Notes: generated by a model from the letters alone, not told the origin. A stretch of DNA of 64,000 nucleotides from Pelagimonas sp. (GCA_025210345.1 JAOARX010000013.1:62001-126000); one strand, 5' to 3'. Positions 47,321 through 54,893 are shown, counted from the first letter of the stretch. Made by a program: numbers and translations.

Positions 47321-47691
47321 GCGCGCTTTCCCCGGATGTGATCGACGTGCTTTCCGCGCTGTCGCAAAGCGATGTGGGGCATGTGGCCCCTGCGTGGCAT
47401 TCCACGGGCGCGATTGATTTGGCGCATTTCGGCATTGGCGCCGGGGCTTCGGTTGCGGCGGTCTTTGTCGGCGTCGGGCTGAGCATCTTTTCCCGGCGGG
47501 CCTGTTTGGGCTGGTCCTTGATTGGCGTGTTTTTGGCGGGCGGTTTTTTCTGGCTGGGCAAAGAGGTCTTTGGAGATCTGGTTGGCGGTGGAACGCTGGC
47601 GGATACGGGCAAGGACATGGCGCTAGCGATTGCAGGCTATGCCCTTGTGCCTTTCGCGGGCTGGTTGCTTGCCAAAGGGGGCGCGGTATGA
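47317..47691 (+). CDS. Phage membrane protein
   Basis: 124 residues with three or four predicted helices (FGIGAGASVAAVFVGVGLSIF, LGWSLIGVFLAGGFFWLG, MALAIAGYALVPFAGWLLA). Overlaps neighbours at both ends (ATGA), so it is coupled within the early operon. Function unknown. Confidence 0.6.
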   Translation: MSALSPDVIDVLSALSQSDVGHVAPAWHSTGAIDLAHFGIGAGASVAAVFVGVGLSIFSRRACLGWSLIGVFLAGGFFWLGKEVFGDLVGGGTLADTGKDMALAIAGYALVPFAGWLLAKGGAV

Positions 47692-47963
47692 AGCGCCAAA
47701 ATCAAATTCACTTTCCCAAGTCTGTTGGGAAACCTGCGCGGCGGTCAACGGATCGCCGCCACCTTGGTCGCGGGGCAGGGGTTGTTTTCTGTTTAACTCA
47801 CGGAACATCCCCCACGGCCCCAGCCCTGCGGCCTTTTCAAATTCTCGCATTCGCGTGGGTGACAGCGCGCGGATACATCGGGGCCTTTCCCGGTGTCCTC
47901 CCTGTGGACCTGGGTCGGGGTTTGCGCCTCGGCCCATTTTTGCGGGGGATGGCGCATGTTTGA
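47688..47963 (+). CDS. Hypothetical phage early protein
   Basis: 91 residues, MKRQNQIHFPKSVGKPARRS..., starting within the stop of the membrane protein gene and ending inside the next start. The composition is arginine- and proline-rich and other frames are open here, so coding status rests mostly on the unbroken overlap chain. Confidence 0.4.
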   Translation: MKRQNQIHFPKSVGKPARRSTDRRHLGRGAGVVFCLTHGTSPTAPALRPFQILAFAWVTARGYIGAFPGVLPVDLGRGLRLGPFLRGMAHV

Positions 47964-48588
47964 AGCTATTCGCGATGGGCGCGGGCAGCCGCGCGTCAAG
48001 TGTTCCTGCATCTCATGTGATCGCACGGAAGTCGTGGGCGCTGTGCATGGCAAGCGTGGCCGTGATGGACGCGGCCAAGCGGTTCAGAAAATTCAAAAAC
48101 TTGGTTGGAGCTATATTGGTGGGCGCTTGCGTTCCCCCCTCTGTGAAAGCCGCAGAAAGGTGTCGGATATGGCGCAAAAGCTGGAAAAGAAAAAGGTCGC
48201 AACAGGTGCGTCGGAGGATCTGCGTCAGCCCACGCGGGCGCAAAAGCGCGAAATCGTCGATATGCTTGAAGAGGTCTATAACGTCGAAGCCGAGTGCTAC
48301 AATCGTGGCGATACGGATGACACTGTGGCCGAGGTGCTGGGTGTTATGCCCGGTTGGGTTGCTGAGCTTCGCGAAGAGTTTTTCGGGTCGGCTGGTGGCA
48401 ATCAGGATTTGGCCGATCTTATCACTGATGTGAAGGCGTTTTTGGCATCTTCGCAGGATACGCTCAAACGCATTGAGGCTGCGCGGGACGTGGCGCGCGG
48501 GGCGGTCGAGGAGGCGCAGGGGCATCTTGATCGCCTGACCAAGATTGAAAAGGCGGTTGGGCCGCGTGTTATGGCGCGGGTGAAGTGA
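47956..48588 (+). CDS. Phage early protein with zinc-finger-like N-terminus and coiled coil
   Basis: 210 residues from ATG 47956. The first 65 residues hold cysteines CSCISC and a later PLCES, suggesting a zinc site. A middle segment RQPTRAQKREIVDMLEEVYNVEAECYNRGDTDDTVAEVLGVMPGWVAELREEFFG resembles an HTH region found in rhodobacterial prophage proteins, and the rest (LIDTLKRIEAARD type) is coiled-coil. Probably a DNA-binding protein of early lytic genes; function unknown. Confidence 0.6.
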   Translation: MFEAIRDGRGQPRVKCSCISCDRTEVVGAVHGKRGRDGRGQAVQKIQKLGWSYIGGRLRSPLCESRRKVSDMAQKLEKKKVATGASEDLRQPTRAQKREIVDMLEEVYNVEAECYNRGDTDDTVAEVLGVMPGWVAELREEFFGSAGGNQDLADLITDVKAFLASSQDTLKRIEAARDVARGAVEEAQGHLDRLTKIEKAVGPRVMARVK

Positions 48589-48803
48589 TGGCGCTTGAAA
48601 TCTCAGTCGCGGAAAACGGGCTTAGCGCCACAATCAGCGGGCGGTTTCATACGCAGCAAATTGTTGGGCTGGATCACGCCGAACGCCAGGTCGCGTTTTA
48701 TCGCAAGCTGGTGGCGGGCAAGAGCGGTCGGTTTTACCGTTCGCGTCTTGCGGCCTGCCAAGAGGTTTTGCGCATCATGCGCGACCGGGCGGGTGCGTCA
48801 TGA
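48588..48803 (+). CDS. Small phage early protein
   Basis: 71 residues from ATG 48588, overlapping the previous stop (TGATG). A two-strand plus helix protein: MALEISVAENGLSATISGRF and AERQVAFYRKLVAGKSGRFYRSRLAACQEVLRIM. No family recognised. The last intact gene before the deletion join. Confidence 0.55.
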   Translation: MALEISVAENGLSATISGRFHTQQIVGLDHAERQVAFYRKLVAGKSGRFYRSRLAACQEVLRIMRDRAGAS

Positions 48804-48844
48804 GGCCGATAGGGGTAAACCTGCACCTTGCTTTGCAAAGTTAA
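48800..48844 (+). pseudogene. Truncated start of an early gene
   Basis: ATG 48800 overlaps the previous stop in the operon manner (ATGA) but the frame ends after 14 codons (MRPIGVNLHLALQS). The tail-protein remnant begins in another frame within these bases, so this marks the left side of the internal deletion. Confidence 0.5.
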
Positions 48845-49646
48845 GGCGCTTCCTGCTTTCTATGAAAGTGTGATCGCGGTAGATGCGCCCGAGGTCGGGC
48901 TTGTGGGAACCTACCGTGTAAGCGCGCCACGGCTGCATATGGAAAAGGGCGCGTTGAAAGCGGTGCGCCTGACCCTTTCGCGGATTGATCCGGGGGCGTT
49001 TGTTCTGGGGCTGGATGAGCAGGGCACGGTGCAGGACCTGCCGGAACCGGATGTCTCGGCGGGGGTGCCTTTGCCGCAAAATGTCACCGCATCCGCTGCG
49101 GGTATTCAGTCAGCGGCGAATGCTTGGTCCGCTGGCATCGGGGTCGGCTGGCAAGCACCGCCAAGTGATGCGCTGTCGCCGCGATTGCGCTATTCCCCGG
49201 CGGGTTCTGAAAGCTGGCAGGACGTGTCGATTGGGGCCGGGGCGACCTCGGCCAAGATCCCGGGTCTGATCGATGGTCAGGGCTATGATGTTTCGTTGTC
49301 CTTCGTGACGCCGGGGGGCGTGGTCGGCGATGATGTGCGGGTGTTGGACGTTACAGCCGCCGCAGTAAGCGAACCGCCCGCCGCGCCCAGCAATCTTGCG
49401 GTCAGCGATGCGGGCGGCGGGGTTGCTCTGGTCGAGCTGACAGCCTCGGCCAGCGCAGGCCTTTGGAAAACAGAAATTTACCGCGATGCGGTATTGGTTG
49501 GCGTGGTCTTTGCAGCGCCAGAATCCGAGATTTCGTTTGTCGACAACAGCGGCGCGGGCACCTTCGATTGGACTGCGCGGTCGGTGAATGTGTCCAACAT
49601 CTCATCAACCAGCGATGCCGGGCCGGTCACGGCGATCATCACCTAA
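48828..49646 (+). pseudogene. Tail tip/host-specificity protein, C-terminal remnant
   Basis: About 270 residues without a credible start. KALPAFYESVIAVDAPEVGLVGTYRVSAPRL is the kind of segment seen late in large phage tail proteins, and the rest contains two fibronectin type III-like domains (VTASAAGIQSAANAWSAGIG and PSNLAVSDAGGGVALVELTA). A complete protein would be over 1000 residues, so the N-terminal part has been deleted together with the head and tail genes that should lie upstream. Confidence 0.7.
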
Positions 49647-49672
49647 ATTTCAGAAAATCGAGAGGTAAGACA

Positions 49673-51922
49673 ATGACCTATCCACACGGTGGAGCGGGCG
49701 AAATTTGGCGCGATGGTGTGGGCCAGCCGCACAACCCCAGCAAATTCGAGATCCGGGAATGGGGCGGGCACGTCGAAGACCAGATCGACGCGGCGCAGGC
49801 CGCCGTCACCGATCTGCAAGAGGCGGTTGGCACCAATGCGGGCGCGCTGGATCAGGTCCGCGAAATTGCGCTGGAAAATCAGGCGGGGCTGCGGGATCTC
49901 AGCGCCCTTCCTGCCAATGGTGCACCGCTCTATGCGGATGTGGCGGCGGGCCTCGCAGCGACATCGGATGGGGACTATTTCAATGTTCCGTCTGATGATC
50001 CGATGGTTTCCGTGTCCCTGTACAAAAACACGGCGGGCAGCGCGGTGCTGGAAAAAGAGGCCCCCAGCGCCGAGGCCTTTGAGGACATTCCCCGGATTAA
50101 GTATTTTCTGGGGGCGCCCGATGACAAGGTCGGGCCATTGGCGTCTGGCTATATCCGCAAAAGCGACGGCACCGAAGCTGCAAACATTAACTGGCGGCGC
50201 TCGGATCTGATCGCGGTGGATAGTGAGACGGTCCTGGTTTCAACGGCGGCACCGGTTGGGTCCGGATCGGGGGGGTGCAACTTTGCCTTTTACGGCGCCA
50301 CGCAGCAATATGTTGGGTTTCACAATCTCACTGCGCCGGGGCAGGAAGTCCTGGTTGGGTCGGTGTCGCCTTCGGCGGCTTATGTTCGGGCGATGGACCC
50401 GACGAGCGCGGGATTTGAGCTGACCGTCGAAAAGAAAATCGTGCCAACAAGCGTCGTGGGGTTGGATGAACTGATGGGGGCCGTTGTCCCGGTCGATTAT
50501 TTTGAGACCGCCCAGACGAATGGCTATATTCACAAGGATACCGGCAAGGTTGTCCCGTCGCAAAACTGGCTGACCACGGCGATGGTGCCCGTGGTGCCGG
50601 GGCAGGGCTTTATCTATACGGGGGCGGGAAGTGACGCGCTGGTGGCATCCATCGCCCAATATGATGCGGCGGGCAATTATCTTGGCGCCTTGGTGTCACA
50701 GAACAATGTCTACGCCGAAAAATATACGGTCACGGATCTGAATGTGGCCTATGTGCGCGCCAGCGCCGCGCTGACGTTGCCGCGCCGTTTCTTGGGGGCT
50801 GCGGCGCGTTCGGATGTGCAACCATTGGCTCTTGCCCCTGCCGTGGCCTATGCGCTCAAAGATGAGCCGTTGTATCTTTACGCCCGTGGGATCTGCGCGG
50901 ATCGGAATTACGATCTGGTCTGGAATCTTCCATCGACAAGCGAACGTGTCGCGCGGGTGACGCCGTCAGAGGCGGGCGCGATCCCTGTGACGCTTACGGC
51001 CTATGGGTCGGATGGTTTTGCCCACCATGTAGCCGAGTTCGACATTCAGGTGGCTGATACCCCGGTGAACCCTGCAAGCGCCCGAAATGTGATCTGCCTG
51101 GGGGACAGCCTGACAGAAGGGGTGTCTCAGGCGGGTGTGCAGGGGGCCTATGTGAATGAGCTGTCGCGTCGCCTGCGCGGTGTCGGAACAGAGCTTCTTA
51201 ACGGTGATCAGTCCCCGCCGCCCCTGGCGCTGTCGAATATGGTGTTTCGCGGGACGCGTGGGGATCAGGCCGTGTTGCACGAGGGGCGCGGCGGTTGGGA
51301 TGCCAACCGATACCTGAGCGCATCGGAGGTGGGGGGCGTGTCGAACGCTTTCTGGAACCCCGCCGCAAATGGTGGTGCCGGCGGATTTGATTTGGCGCAC
51401 TACCTGTCTGAAAACGGGTTTGACCTGTTGGGGGACGTGGTCAATGGGGTTGATGCGACCGGCTCAAATCTGACGGTTGTGATCCTCTTGGGGTGGAATG
51501 ATGTCTATGGCGATGGGGTGGAGCAGTCGTCGAGTGATCTGGCGGATCTGATCGATGCCATTCATGCGACGCATCCGGCCACAGACATCATCGTGCTTGG
51601 CCTGAACCCGGCGCCGCGCGTGAACTTTAAGAACTTCACGGGCGAGCGTCTTGTGTCCGAGCGCCGCGTGTTCGAGGATGTCGTGCGAACCTTCGGCCTG
51701 GCCTATCAGGGCGTGTGTGAGGCAAAGGCCAACGCGGAATTCCTGCAAATCTCGCATGTTTTTGACCCCGAGACCGCCTATGCGACAACGCAAACGCCGC
51801 TTTCTGCGCGGGTGTCCGAGACGATCACCGGCGCGTTGGATCACGTTCATCCGGCGGCAACGGGCTATGCGCAGATTGCGGATGCGGTGTTCTACCGGCT
51901 GATCGGAAAATACTGCCAGTAA
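49673..51922 (+). CDS. Phage tail fibre-like protein with C-terminal SGNH hydrolase
   Basis: 749 residues from ATG 49673 (GAGGT 6 bp upstream). The N-terminus MTYPHGGAGEIWRDGVGQPH with EIREWGGHVEDQIDA is typical of rhodobacterial phage fibre heads. The middle is repetitive, beta-rich, with YIRKSDGTEAANINW- and YIHKDTGKVVPSQNW-like repeats. From about residue 470 an SGNH esterase appears: NVICLGDSLTEGVSQ (serine block I), LLGWNDVYGDG (asparagine block) and DHVHPAATGYAQIAD (catalytic D and H). Such enzymes deacetylate surface polysaccharide during adsorption. Confidence 0.82.
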   Translation: MTYPHGGAGEIWRDGVGQPHNPSKFEIREWGGHVEDQIDAAQAAVTDLQEAVGTNAGALDQVREIALENQAGLRDLSALPANGAPLYADVAAGLAATSDGDYFNVPSDDPMVSVSLYKNTAGSAVLEKEAPSAEAFEDIPRIKYFLGAPDDKVGPLASGYIRKSDGTEAANINWRRSDLIAVDSETVLVSTAAPVGSGSGGCNFAFYGATQQYVGFHNLTAPGQEVLVGSVSPSAAYVRAMDPTSAGFELTVEKKIVPTSVVGLDELMGAVVPVDYFETAQTNGYIHKDTGKVVPSQNWLTTAMVPVVPGQGFIYTGAGSDALVASIAQYDAAGNYLGALVSQNNVYAEKYTVTDLNVAYVRASAALTLPRRFLGAAARSDVQPLALAPAVAYALKDEPLYLYARGICADRNYDLVWNLPSTSERVARVTPSEAGAIPVTLTAYGSDGFAHHVAEFDIQVADTPVNPASARNVICLGDSLTEGVSQAGVQGAYVNELSRRLRGVGTELLNGDQSPPPLALSNMVFRGTRGDQAVLHEGRGGWDANRYLSASEVGGVSNAFWNPAANGGAGGFDLAHYLSENGFDLLGDVVNGVDATGSNLTVVILLGWNDVYGDGVEQSSSDLADLIDAIHATHPATDIIVLGLNPAPRVNFKNFTGERLVSERRVFEDVVRTFGLAYQGVCEAKANAEFLQISHVFDPETAYATTQTPLSARVSETITGALDHVHPAATGYAQIADAVFYRLIGKYCQ

Positions 51923-51999
51923 TCGGCAAATCGCGGGCGCAGCACGTCCGCTCCTTCAGGCACTACAGTTACCGGCAGGATGCCGGGAAAGGAGACCTC

Positions 52000-52356
52000 A
52001 TGGATGCATGGGTGTGGATCAGTCAGCATTTCTACGGGGCGCTGGTCTGGTTGACTGGTGAGGCGGGACGCCTCTATTTGGCTGGCGCCGTCGGGGGTGC
52101 ATACCGCGCGCTCATGAGTGAGCGCCGCCGCTGGCGGGATGGGATTATCTCAGTTGTGGCTGGGGTGTTCTCTGCCCCGTATTTGGCCCCCGTGGTGCTG
52201 GCCGTGCTGGAAAAGGCGGGTTTGCAGGTTGTGGATTCCCCGAATGTCGGCGTGTCTGCCGGGTTCCTTGCCGGTCTGACAGGTATGTCATTGGCGAAGC
52301 TGGTTGTAGCCATGATCGAAGGGCAAGCGGCGAAGCTGGTGGGGCCCGCCAAATGA
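52000..52356 (+). CDS. Holin-like membrane protein
   Basis: 118 residues, GGAGA 4 bp before ATG 52000. Three hydrophobic segments (HFYGALVWLTGEAGRLYLAGAVGGAY, GIISVVAGVFSAPYLAPVVLAVL, AGFLAGLTGMSLAKLVVAMI) separated by a basic RRRWRDG loop. Its place just before a small lipoprotein, an amidase and spanins makes a holin the most likely role. Confidence 0.65.
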   Translation: MDAWVWISQHFYGALVWLTGEAGRLYLAGAVGGAYRALMSERRRWRDGIISVVAGVFSAPYLAPVVLAVLEKAGLQVVDSPNVGVSAGFLAGLTGMSLAKLVVAMIEGQAAKLVGPAK

Positions 52357-52493
52357 GCAACCGGACAAAGCATGCGGCATTGGAAGAGGTGCGCGCCCAG
52401 GTGCTGGGCCTCTTTCTTGCTCTGGCGGTCGTTCTTCTGGCGCCGTCAGGGTGCGACCCAAAGCACGCCACGGAAATTGAACAGTCCCAATAG
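52353..52493 (+). CDS. Small lipoprotein-like phage protein
   Basis: 46 residues: ATG 52353 overlaps the holin-like stop (ATGA). One helix (VLGLFLALAVVLLAPSGC) ends in a lipobox-like APSGC, with 11 residues after it. Position in the lysis cassette suggests a lysis-timing or envelope role; not recognised. Confidence 0.5.
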   Translation: MSNRTKHAALEEVRAQVLGLFLALAVVLLAPSGCDPKHATEIEQSQ

Positions 52494-52535
52494 GGCCTGA
52501 TCAGAACAAACCTTCTACAACATTGGAGTATTGCC

Positions 52536-53090
52536 ATGAAACTTGGCATTGTCGTGGGCCACAACGCCCGCGCCCAAGGTGCTGTGCGCGCCGATACGGG
52601 CGAAACCGAATTTTACTGGAACGCGCGCCTGGCCGAGATGATCGAAGATCAGGCGCGGGACTTTTTGGGAATCACCGTGAAAGTGTTTTTTCGCAAGGAC
52701 ATGCGCAGCTATTCGCGTGAACTGAAAGATGTCTATCGCCGCACGGATGCCTGGGGTGCGGATGCGACCTGCGAGCTGCATTTTAACAGCCATCACAATC
52801 CCGCAGCAACCGGCACGGAAACCCTAACCAGCGGCAGCAAGGCGTCCATGGCCTTTGCTGATGCTGCGCAGGATCGCATGCTGGATGCGCTTGGCCTCAA
52901 AGATCGCGGCGAAAAGATCGTGCGTGTGGGGCGTGGCTCGGCCAGCCTGATCAATGGCCGCGCGCCAGCGATCCTGATCGAGCCTTATTTTGGGTCTTCG
53001 CGCAAAGGGTTGGCTGCGACCGATGAGGTCCATGAAATGCGCGCTCTGGCCCGTTCCGTCCTGCTGGCCGCGCAGGATGCATTCCTGTGA
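52536..53090 (+). CDS. N-acetylmuramoyl-L-alanine amidase endolysin
   Basis: 184 residues of the amidase_3 fold. The zinc ligands are visible as His9 (VVGHNARAQG), the glutamate in ETEFYWN, and the histidine of ELHFNSHHNP; ILIEPYFGS supplies the catalytic glutamate. It cleaves the lactyl-peptide bond of peptidoglycan at host lysis. No signal peptide, so export depends on the holin. The next gene overlaps by one base (TGATG). Confidence 0.82.
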   Translation: MKLGIVVGHNARAQGAVRADTGETEFYWNARLAEMIEDQARDFLGITVKVFFRKDMRSYSRELKDVYRRTDAWGADATCELHFNSHHNPAATGTETLTSGSKASMAFADAAQDRMLDALGLKDRGEKIVRVGRGSASLINGRAPAILIEPYFGSSRKGLAATDEVHEMRALARSVLLAAQDAFL

Positions 53091-53359
53091 TGTGGCGTGT
53101 TGTTGGCGCGGTGGCCCTGGGTGGTGCGGTCTTTGCCTTTGGCTTTCACGAAGGCGGGCAGCGCTGCGAAGCCCGCCACGCCATCGCGGCAATCGAAAAA
53201 GCCGAACGCGCCGCGCAGCTCGACGCAGAGCGCATCGAGGTCGCGAAACAGCGGGATGATCTGGCCCGAGAATTGGAGGAATTGAGCAATGCGGATCCTA
53301 TTATTGTTGAGCGCTGCCTTGGTCCTAACCGGGTGCGGCGTCTTAATGCGCTACAATGA
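53090..53359 (+). CDS. Rz-like inner-membrane spanin
   Basis: 89 residues: one N-terminal helix (WRVVGAVALGGAVFAFGF) then a coiled coil rich in Ala, Glu, Arg (AIAAIEKAERAAQLDAERIEVAKQRDDLARELEEL). Typical i-spanin shape. The last 71 bp overlap, in another frame, a small lipoprotein gene, the classical Rz/Rz1 arrangement. Confidence 0.72.
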   Translation: MWRVVGAVALGGAVFAFGFHEGGQRCEARHAIAAIEKAERAAQLDAERIEVAKQRDDLARELEELSNADPIIVERCLGPNRVRRLNALQ

Positions 53360-53522
53360 GCCGGTGAAGGCCGCAGATCCCTGCGCCAAGCCGGTACAAA
53401 TCCCGGATCGGTGGCTGACGGATCGGGACATTGAACAGCTCTGGTCGCGGGATCGCCGCGAACTGCTGGGCTGCGGCGACAAGGTCGAAACCCTAAGCGG
53501 TCGCGGAGTTGTGCGTCCATGA
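53289..53522 (+). CDS. Rz1-like outer-membrane spanin lipoprotein
   Basis: 77 residues with lipobox MRILLLLSAALVLTGC. It begins inside the Rz-like gene in another frame and extends 163 bp past its end. The C-terminal part WLTDRDIEQLWSRDRRELLGC resembles phage Rz1-like proteins of related hosts. It would join the i-spanin to fuse inner and outer membranes in the last step of lysis. Confidence 0.7.
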   Translation: MRILLLLSAALVLTGCGVLMRYNEPVKAADPCAKPVQIPDRWLTDRDIEQLWSRDRRELLGCGDKVETLSGRGVVRP

Positions 53523-53581
53523 CCTGCTGGCAGATCCGTCGTCATGGCCTCGAAATCTGGGCTATTCGGATTTGAATGTGG

Positions 53582-53601
53582 AGCCAAGATCGCTCTTGGC
53601 T
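53582..53601. other. Hairpin between spanin and HTH-protein genes
   Basis: AGCCAAGA-TCGC-TCTTGGCT, a perfect 8-bp stem between two converging genes, without a T run; possibly a shared terminator-like structure. Confidence 0.4.
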
Positions 53602-53602
53602 A

Positions 53603-54001
53603 TCAGTCGCGTGTGGAATCCGCGAACATAATATCCACGTCAATGCCACGCGCGCGCAGGGCGTCCCAAGCGGTCAGGGCGGCGATGCGGAACGGGCCGA
53701 TGAACCCGCCACCTGCTTTACCGCGTCCAGGGATATCACCCCGAGCGGCACGCAGGGCAGCATTGTCACCATACATCCAGATGGCACCTTGACCCTCTGC
53801 TATGTCTGCTTCGATAGAGTCTGTCAGAACGTCAATGTCGTCTTGGATATCGAGCAGCGCGCGCGCGACATCCGCGGGGAACGGGCGGCGACCTGCCAGC
53901 AAGTCGCGGGCGAAACGGTCGGTGAACCCGCCGATCTCGGCCAGCTCGCGGGACGAGAGGCCGAGGTTGTGTGCGATTGTGGCATTTAGGGCGTTACGCA
54001 T
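53603..54001 (-). CDS. Aca2/YdiL-like HTH regulator, second gene of the candidate acr-aca operon
   Basis: 132 residues. An N-terminal HTH (LGLSSRELAEIGGFTDRFARDLLAGRRPFPADVARALLDI) is followed by a linker helix and a C-terminal part, WMYGDNAALRAARGDIPG and FIGPFRIAALTAWDALRARG, which lines up with the C-terminal half of YdiL/Aca2-type dimeric regulators as I know them. Aca2 proteins repress operons of anti-CRISPR genes. It overlaps the preceding small gene by 8 bp. Its likely binding site is the GTTCCG-N4-CGGAAC palindrome in the operon promoter. Confidence 0.65.
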   Translation of the reverse strand: MRNALNATIAHNLGLSSRELAEIGGFTDRFARDLLAGRRPFPADVARALLDIQDDIDVLTDSIEADIAEGQGAIWMYGDNAALRAARGDIPGRGKAGGGFIGPFRIAALTAWDALRARGIDVDIMFADSTRD

Positions 54002-54233
54002 CGACTGTCACATCCTCTTCGTAGATGTAGAATGTTGCTGGGTTGCCGGTTTTGCTGGCGAAACGCCCAACCTCGACCAGCGCACAACCATCATTCTCCA
54101 TGTCCGCATCGAAGTTGTCGGAAATCATCAGGTGAACCTGATCGCTGTTAATCTGGTTTTCATCGTTTGCGTGTTCGTTCCAGCGAGCGACGAGGGCGGC
54201 GGATTGTTGGTCGGTGAATGTGTAGGTGGTCAT
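53994..54233 (-). CDS. Small acidic protein, candidate anti-CRISPR
   Basis: 79 residues, MTTYTFTDQQSAALVARWNEH onwards, with AGGAGAG 5 bp before the ATG. About 15 Asp/Glu against 3 Lys/Arg, so strongly acidic, like many anti-CRISPR or DNA-mimic proteins. No homology to a named Acr is claimed. The case is contextual: first gene of an operon whose second gene is an Aca2/YdiL-like repressor, driven by a strong promoter carrying a palindrome. A role as antitoxin or other moron is possible. Confidence 0.55.
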   Translation of the reverse strand: MTTYTFTDQQSAALVARWNEHANDENQINSDQVHLMISDNFDADMENDGCALVEVGRFASKTGNPATFYIYEEDVTVDA

Positions 54234-54281
54234 TATTTCTCTCCTGAGTATGCAGCGGTCTGTCCGTCTGCTTGTATCCTT

Positions 54282-54310
54282 AATTTAGTTCCGATTACGG
54301 AACCTGTCAA
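54282..54310 (-). promoter_or_regulatory. Promoter with embedded palindrome for the acidic protein/HTH operon
   Basis: On the minus strand TTGACA (54310-54305), a 17-bp spacer, and TAAATT (54287-54282). The spacer contains GTTCCGTAATCGGAAC (54303-54288), a palindrome with 6-bp arms and 4-bp centre lying between the two promoter boxes. A repressor bound there would shut the promoter off, as Aca proteins do. Confidence 0.8.
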
Positions 54311-54481
54311 CCAGTTTCCGCACATTCCCCCCATATTGGCCCTAAGTGTAAGGCTGAAAACAATATTCAGTACCGGTCGCGGCACCATCGCTTGCATCTG
54401 TATGCATCGCTAGAGCGCAATCCTCGCTAGAAATTCGCCAAAATCCCCCTATGTTCACTTTGTGTTCTTGCGGAGGTGTAG

Positions 54482-54694
54482 ATGGAGGGCCAGATTGTTG
54501 TGCATGTATTTTGCCCCTGCGGCCACACGGGGACGATCACCGATCAAGATTTGGTCGGGCGCGTTCATGACGGTGGGCAAAGGCGGTTTCGGTGTTCAAG
54601 TTGCGGGCGGGCGGGGGAGTTCGAGATTCGGATAGGTTGGAAATGTGGATTTAATGTGAGGGCCGAGAGATCGAAGGAGGATAGGGGCACTTGA
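54482..54694 (+). CDS. Small zinc-ribbon protein
   Basis: 70 residues, GGAGGT 5 bp before ATG 54482. FCPCGHTGTITDQDL and FRCSSCGRAGEFEIRIGW give a four-cysteine zinc ribbon. It is the last gene inside the element, divergent from the acidic-protein operon. Function unknown. Confidence 0.6.
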   Translation: MEGQIVVHVFCPCGHTGTITDQDLVGRVHDGGQRRFRCSSCGRAGEFEIRIGWKCGFNVRAERSKEDRGT

Positions 54695-54785
54695 GGGGCG
54701 AGGCGTTTCGCACTTTCACTTTTCGTTTCCTATTTGTCCTGCGAAATATTTCACTCAATATATTGTAAAGCATGTATATTCGCTT

Positions 54786-54840
54786 GATTTAGGTTCTGGC
54801 GCCGCGAGGCGTGGGGGTTCAAGTCCCTCCATCCGCACCA
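54786..54840 (+). repeat. attR, copy of tRNA-Leu 3' part
   Basis: Identical over 55 bp to 43929-43983. There is no tRNA 5' half in front of it, so it is only the duplicated end and not a second gene. Confidence 0.95.
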
Positions 54841-54893
54841 TTCATTTCTGAAATCATTGTGAAAATTCCTGATTGGATTGAGTGGCCCGCCAT

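Larger units (their letters stand above)
43929..54840. mobile_element. Deletion-bearing prophage integrated at tRNA-Leu(TAG)
   Basis: Bounded by exact 55-bp direct repeats of the tRNA 3' part. Inside are a truncated tyrosine integrase, a divergent repressor/Cro switch with shared 17-bp operators, an early operon, a tail protein remnant, a tail fibre, a lysis cassette, and at the right end an HTH-regulated small operon. Missing are terminase, portal, capsid, head-tail and tape-measure genes. About 10.9 kb from repeat to repeat. The truncated integrase argues it cannot leave unaided. Confidence 0.88.

Noticed and set aside
47630..48433. A 267-codon plus-strand frame overlapping the early operon
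   Set aside because: Low-complexity composition; the overlapping chain of smaller genes with ATGA junctions explains the region better.
53603..54233. Toxin-antitoxin reading of the acidic protein/HTH pair
   Set aside because: Not excluded, but the HTH protein lacks a toxin-like partner: the small protein is very acidic without nuclease or kinase motif. Kept as the main alternative to the acr-aca view.
54786..54840. Second tRNA-Leu gene
   Set aside because: Only the 3' 55 bases are present with no acceptor or D-arm in front; it is attR.
43929..54840. Phage-inducible satellite or gene transfer agent
   Set aside because: A satellite would be expected to have an intact integrase and interference genes and no fibre or lysis cassette; a gene transfer agent would have head and terminase genes. 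Internal deletion of a prophage fits better, though a satellite is not fully excluded.
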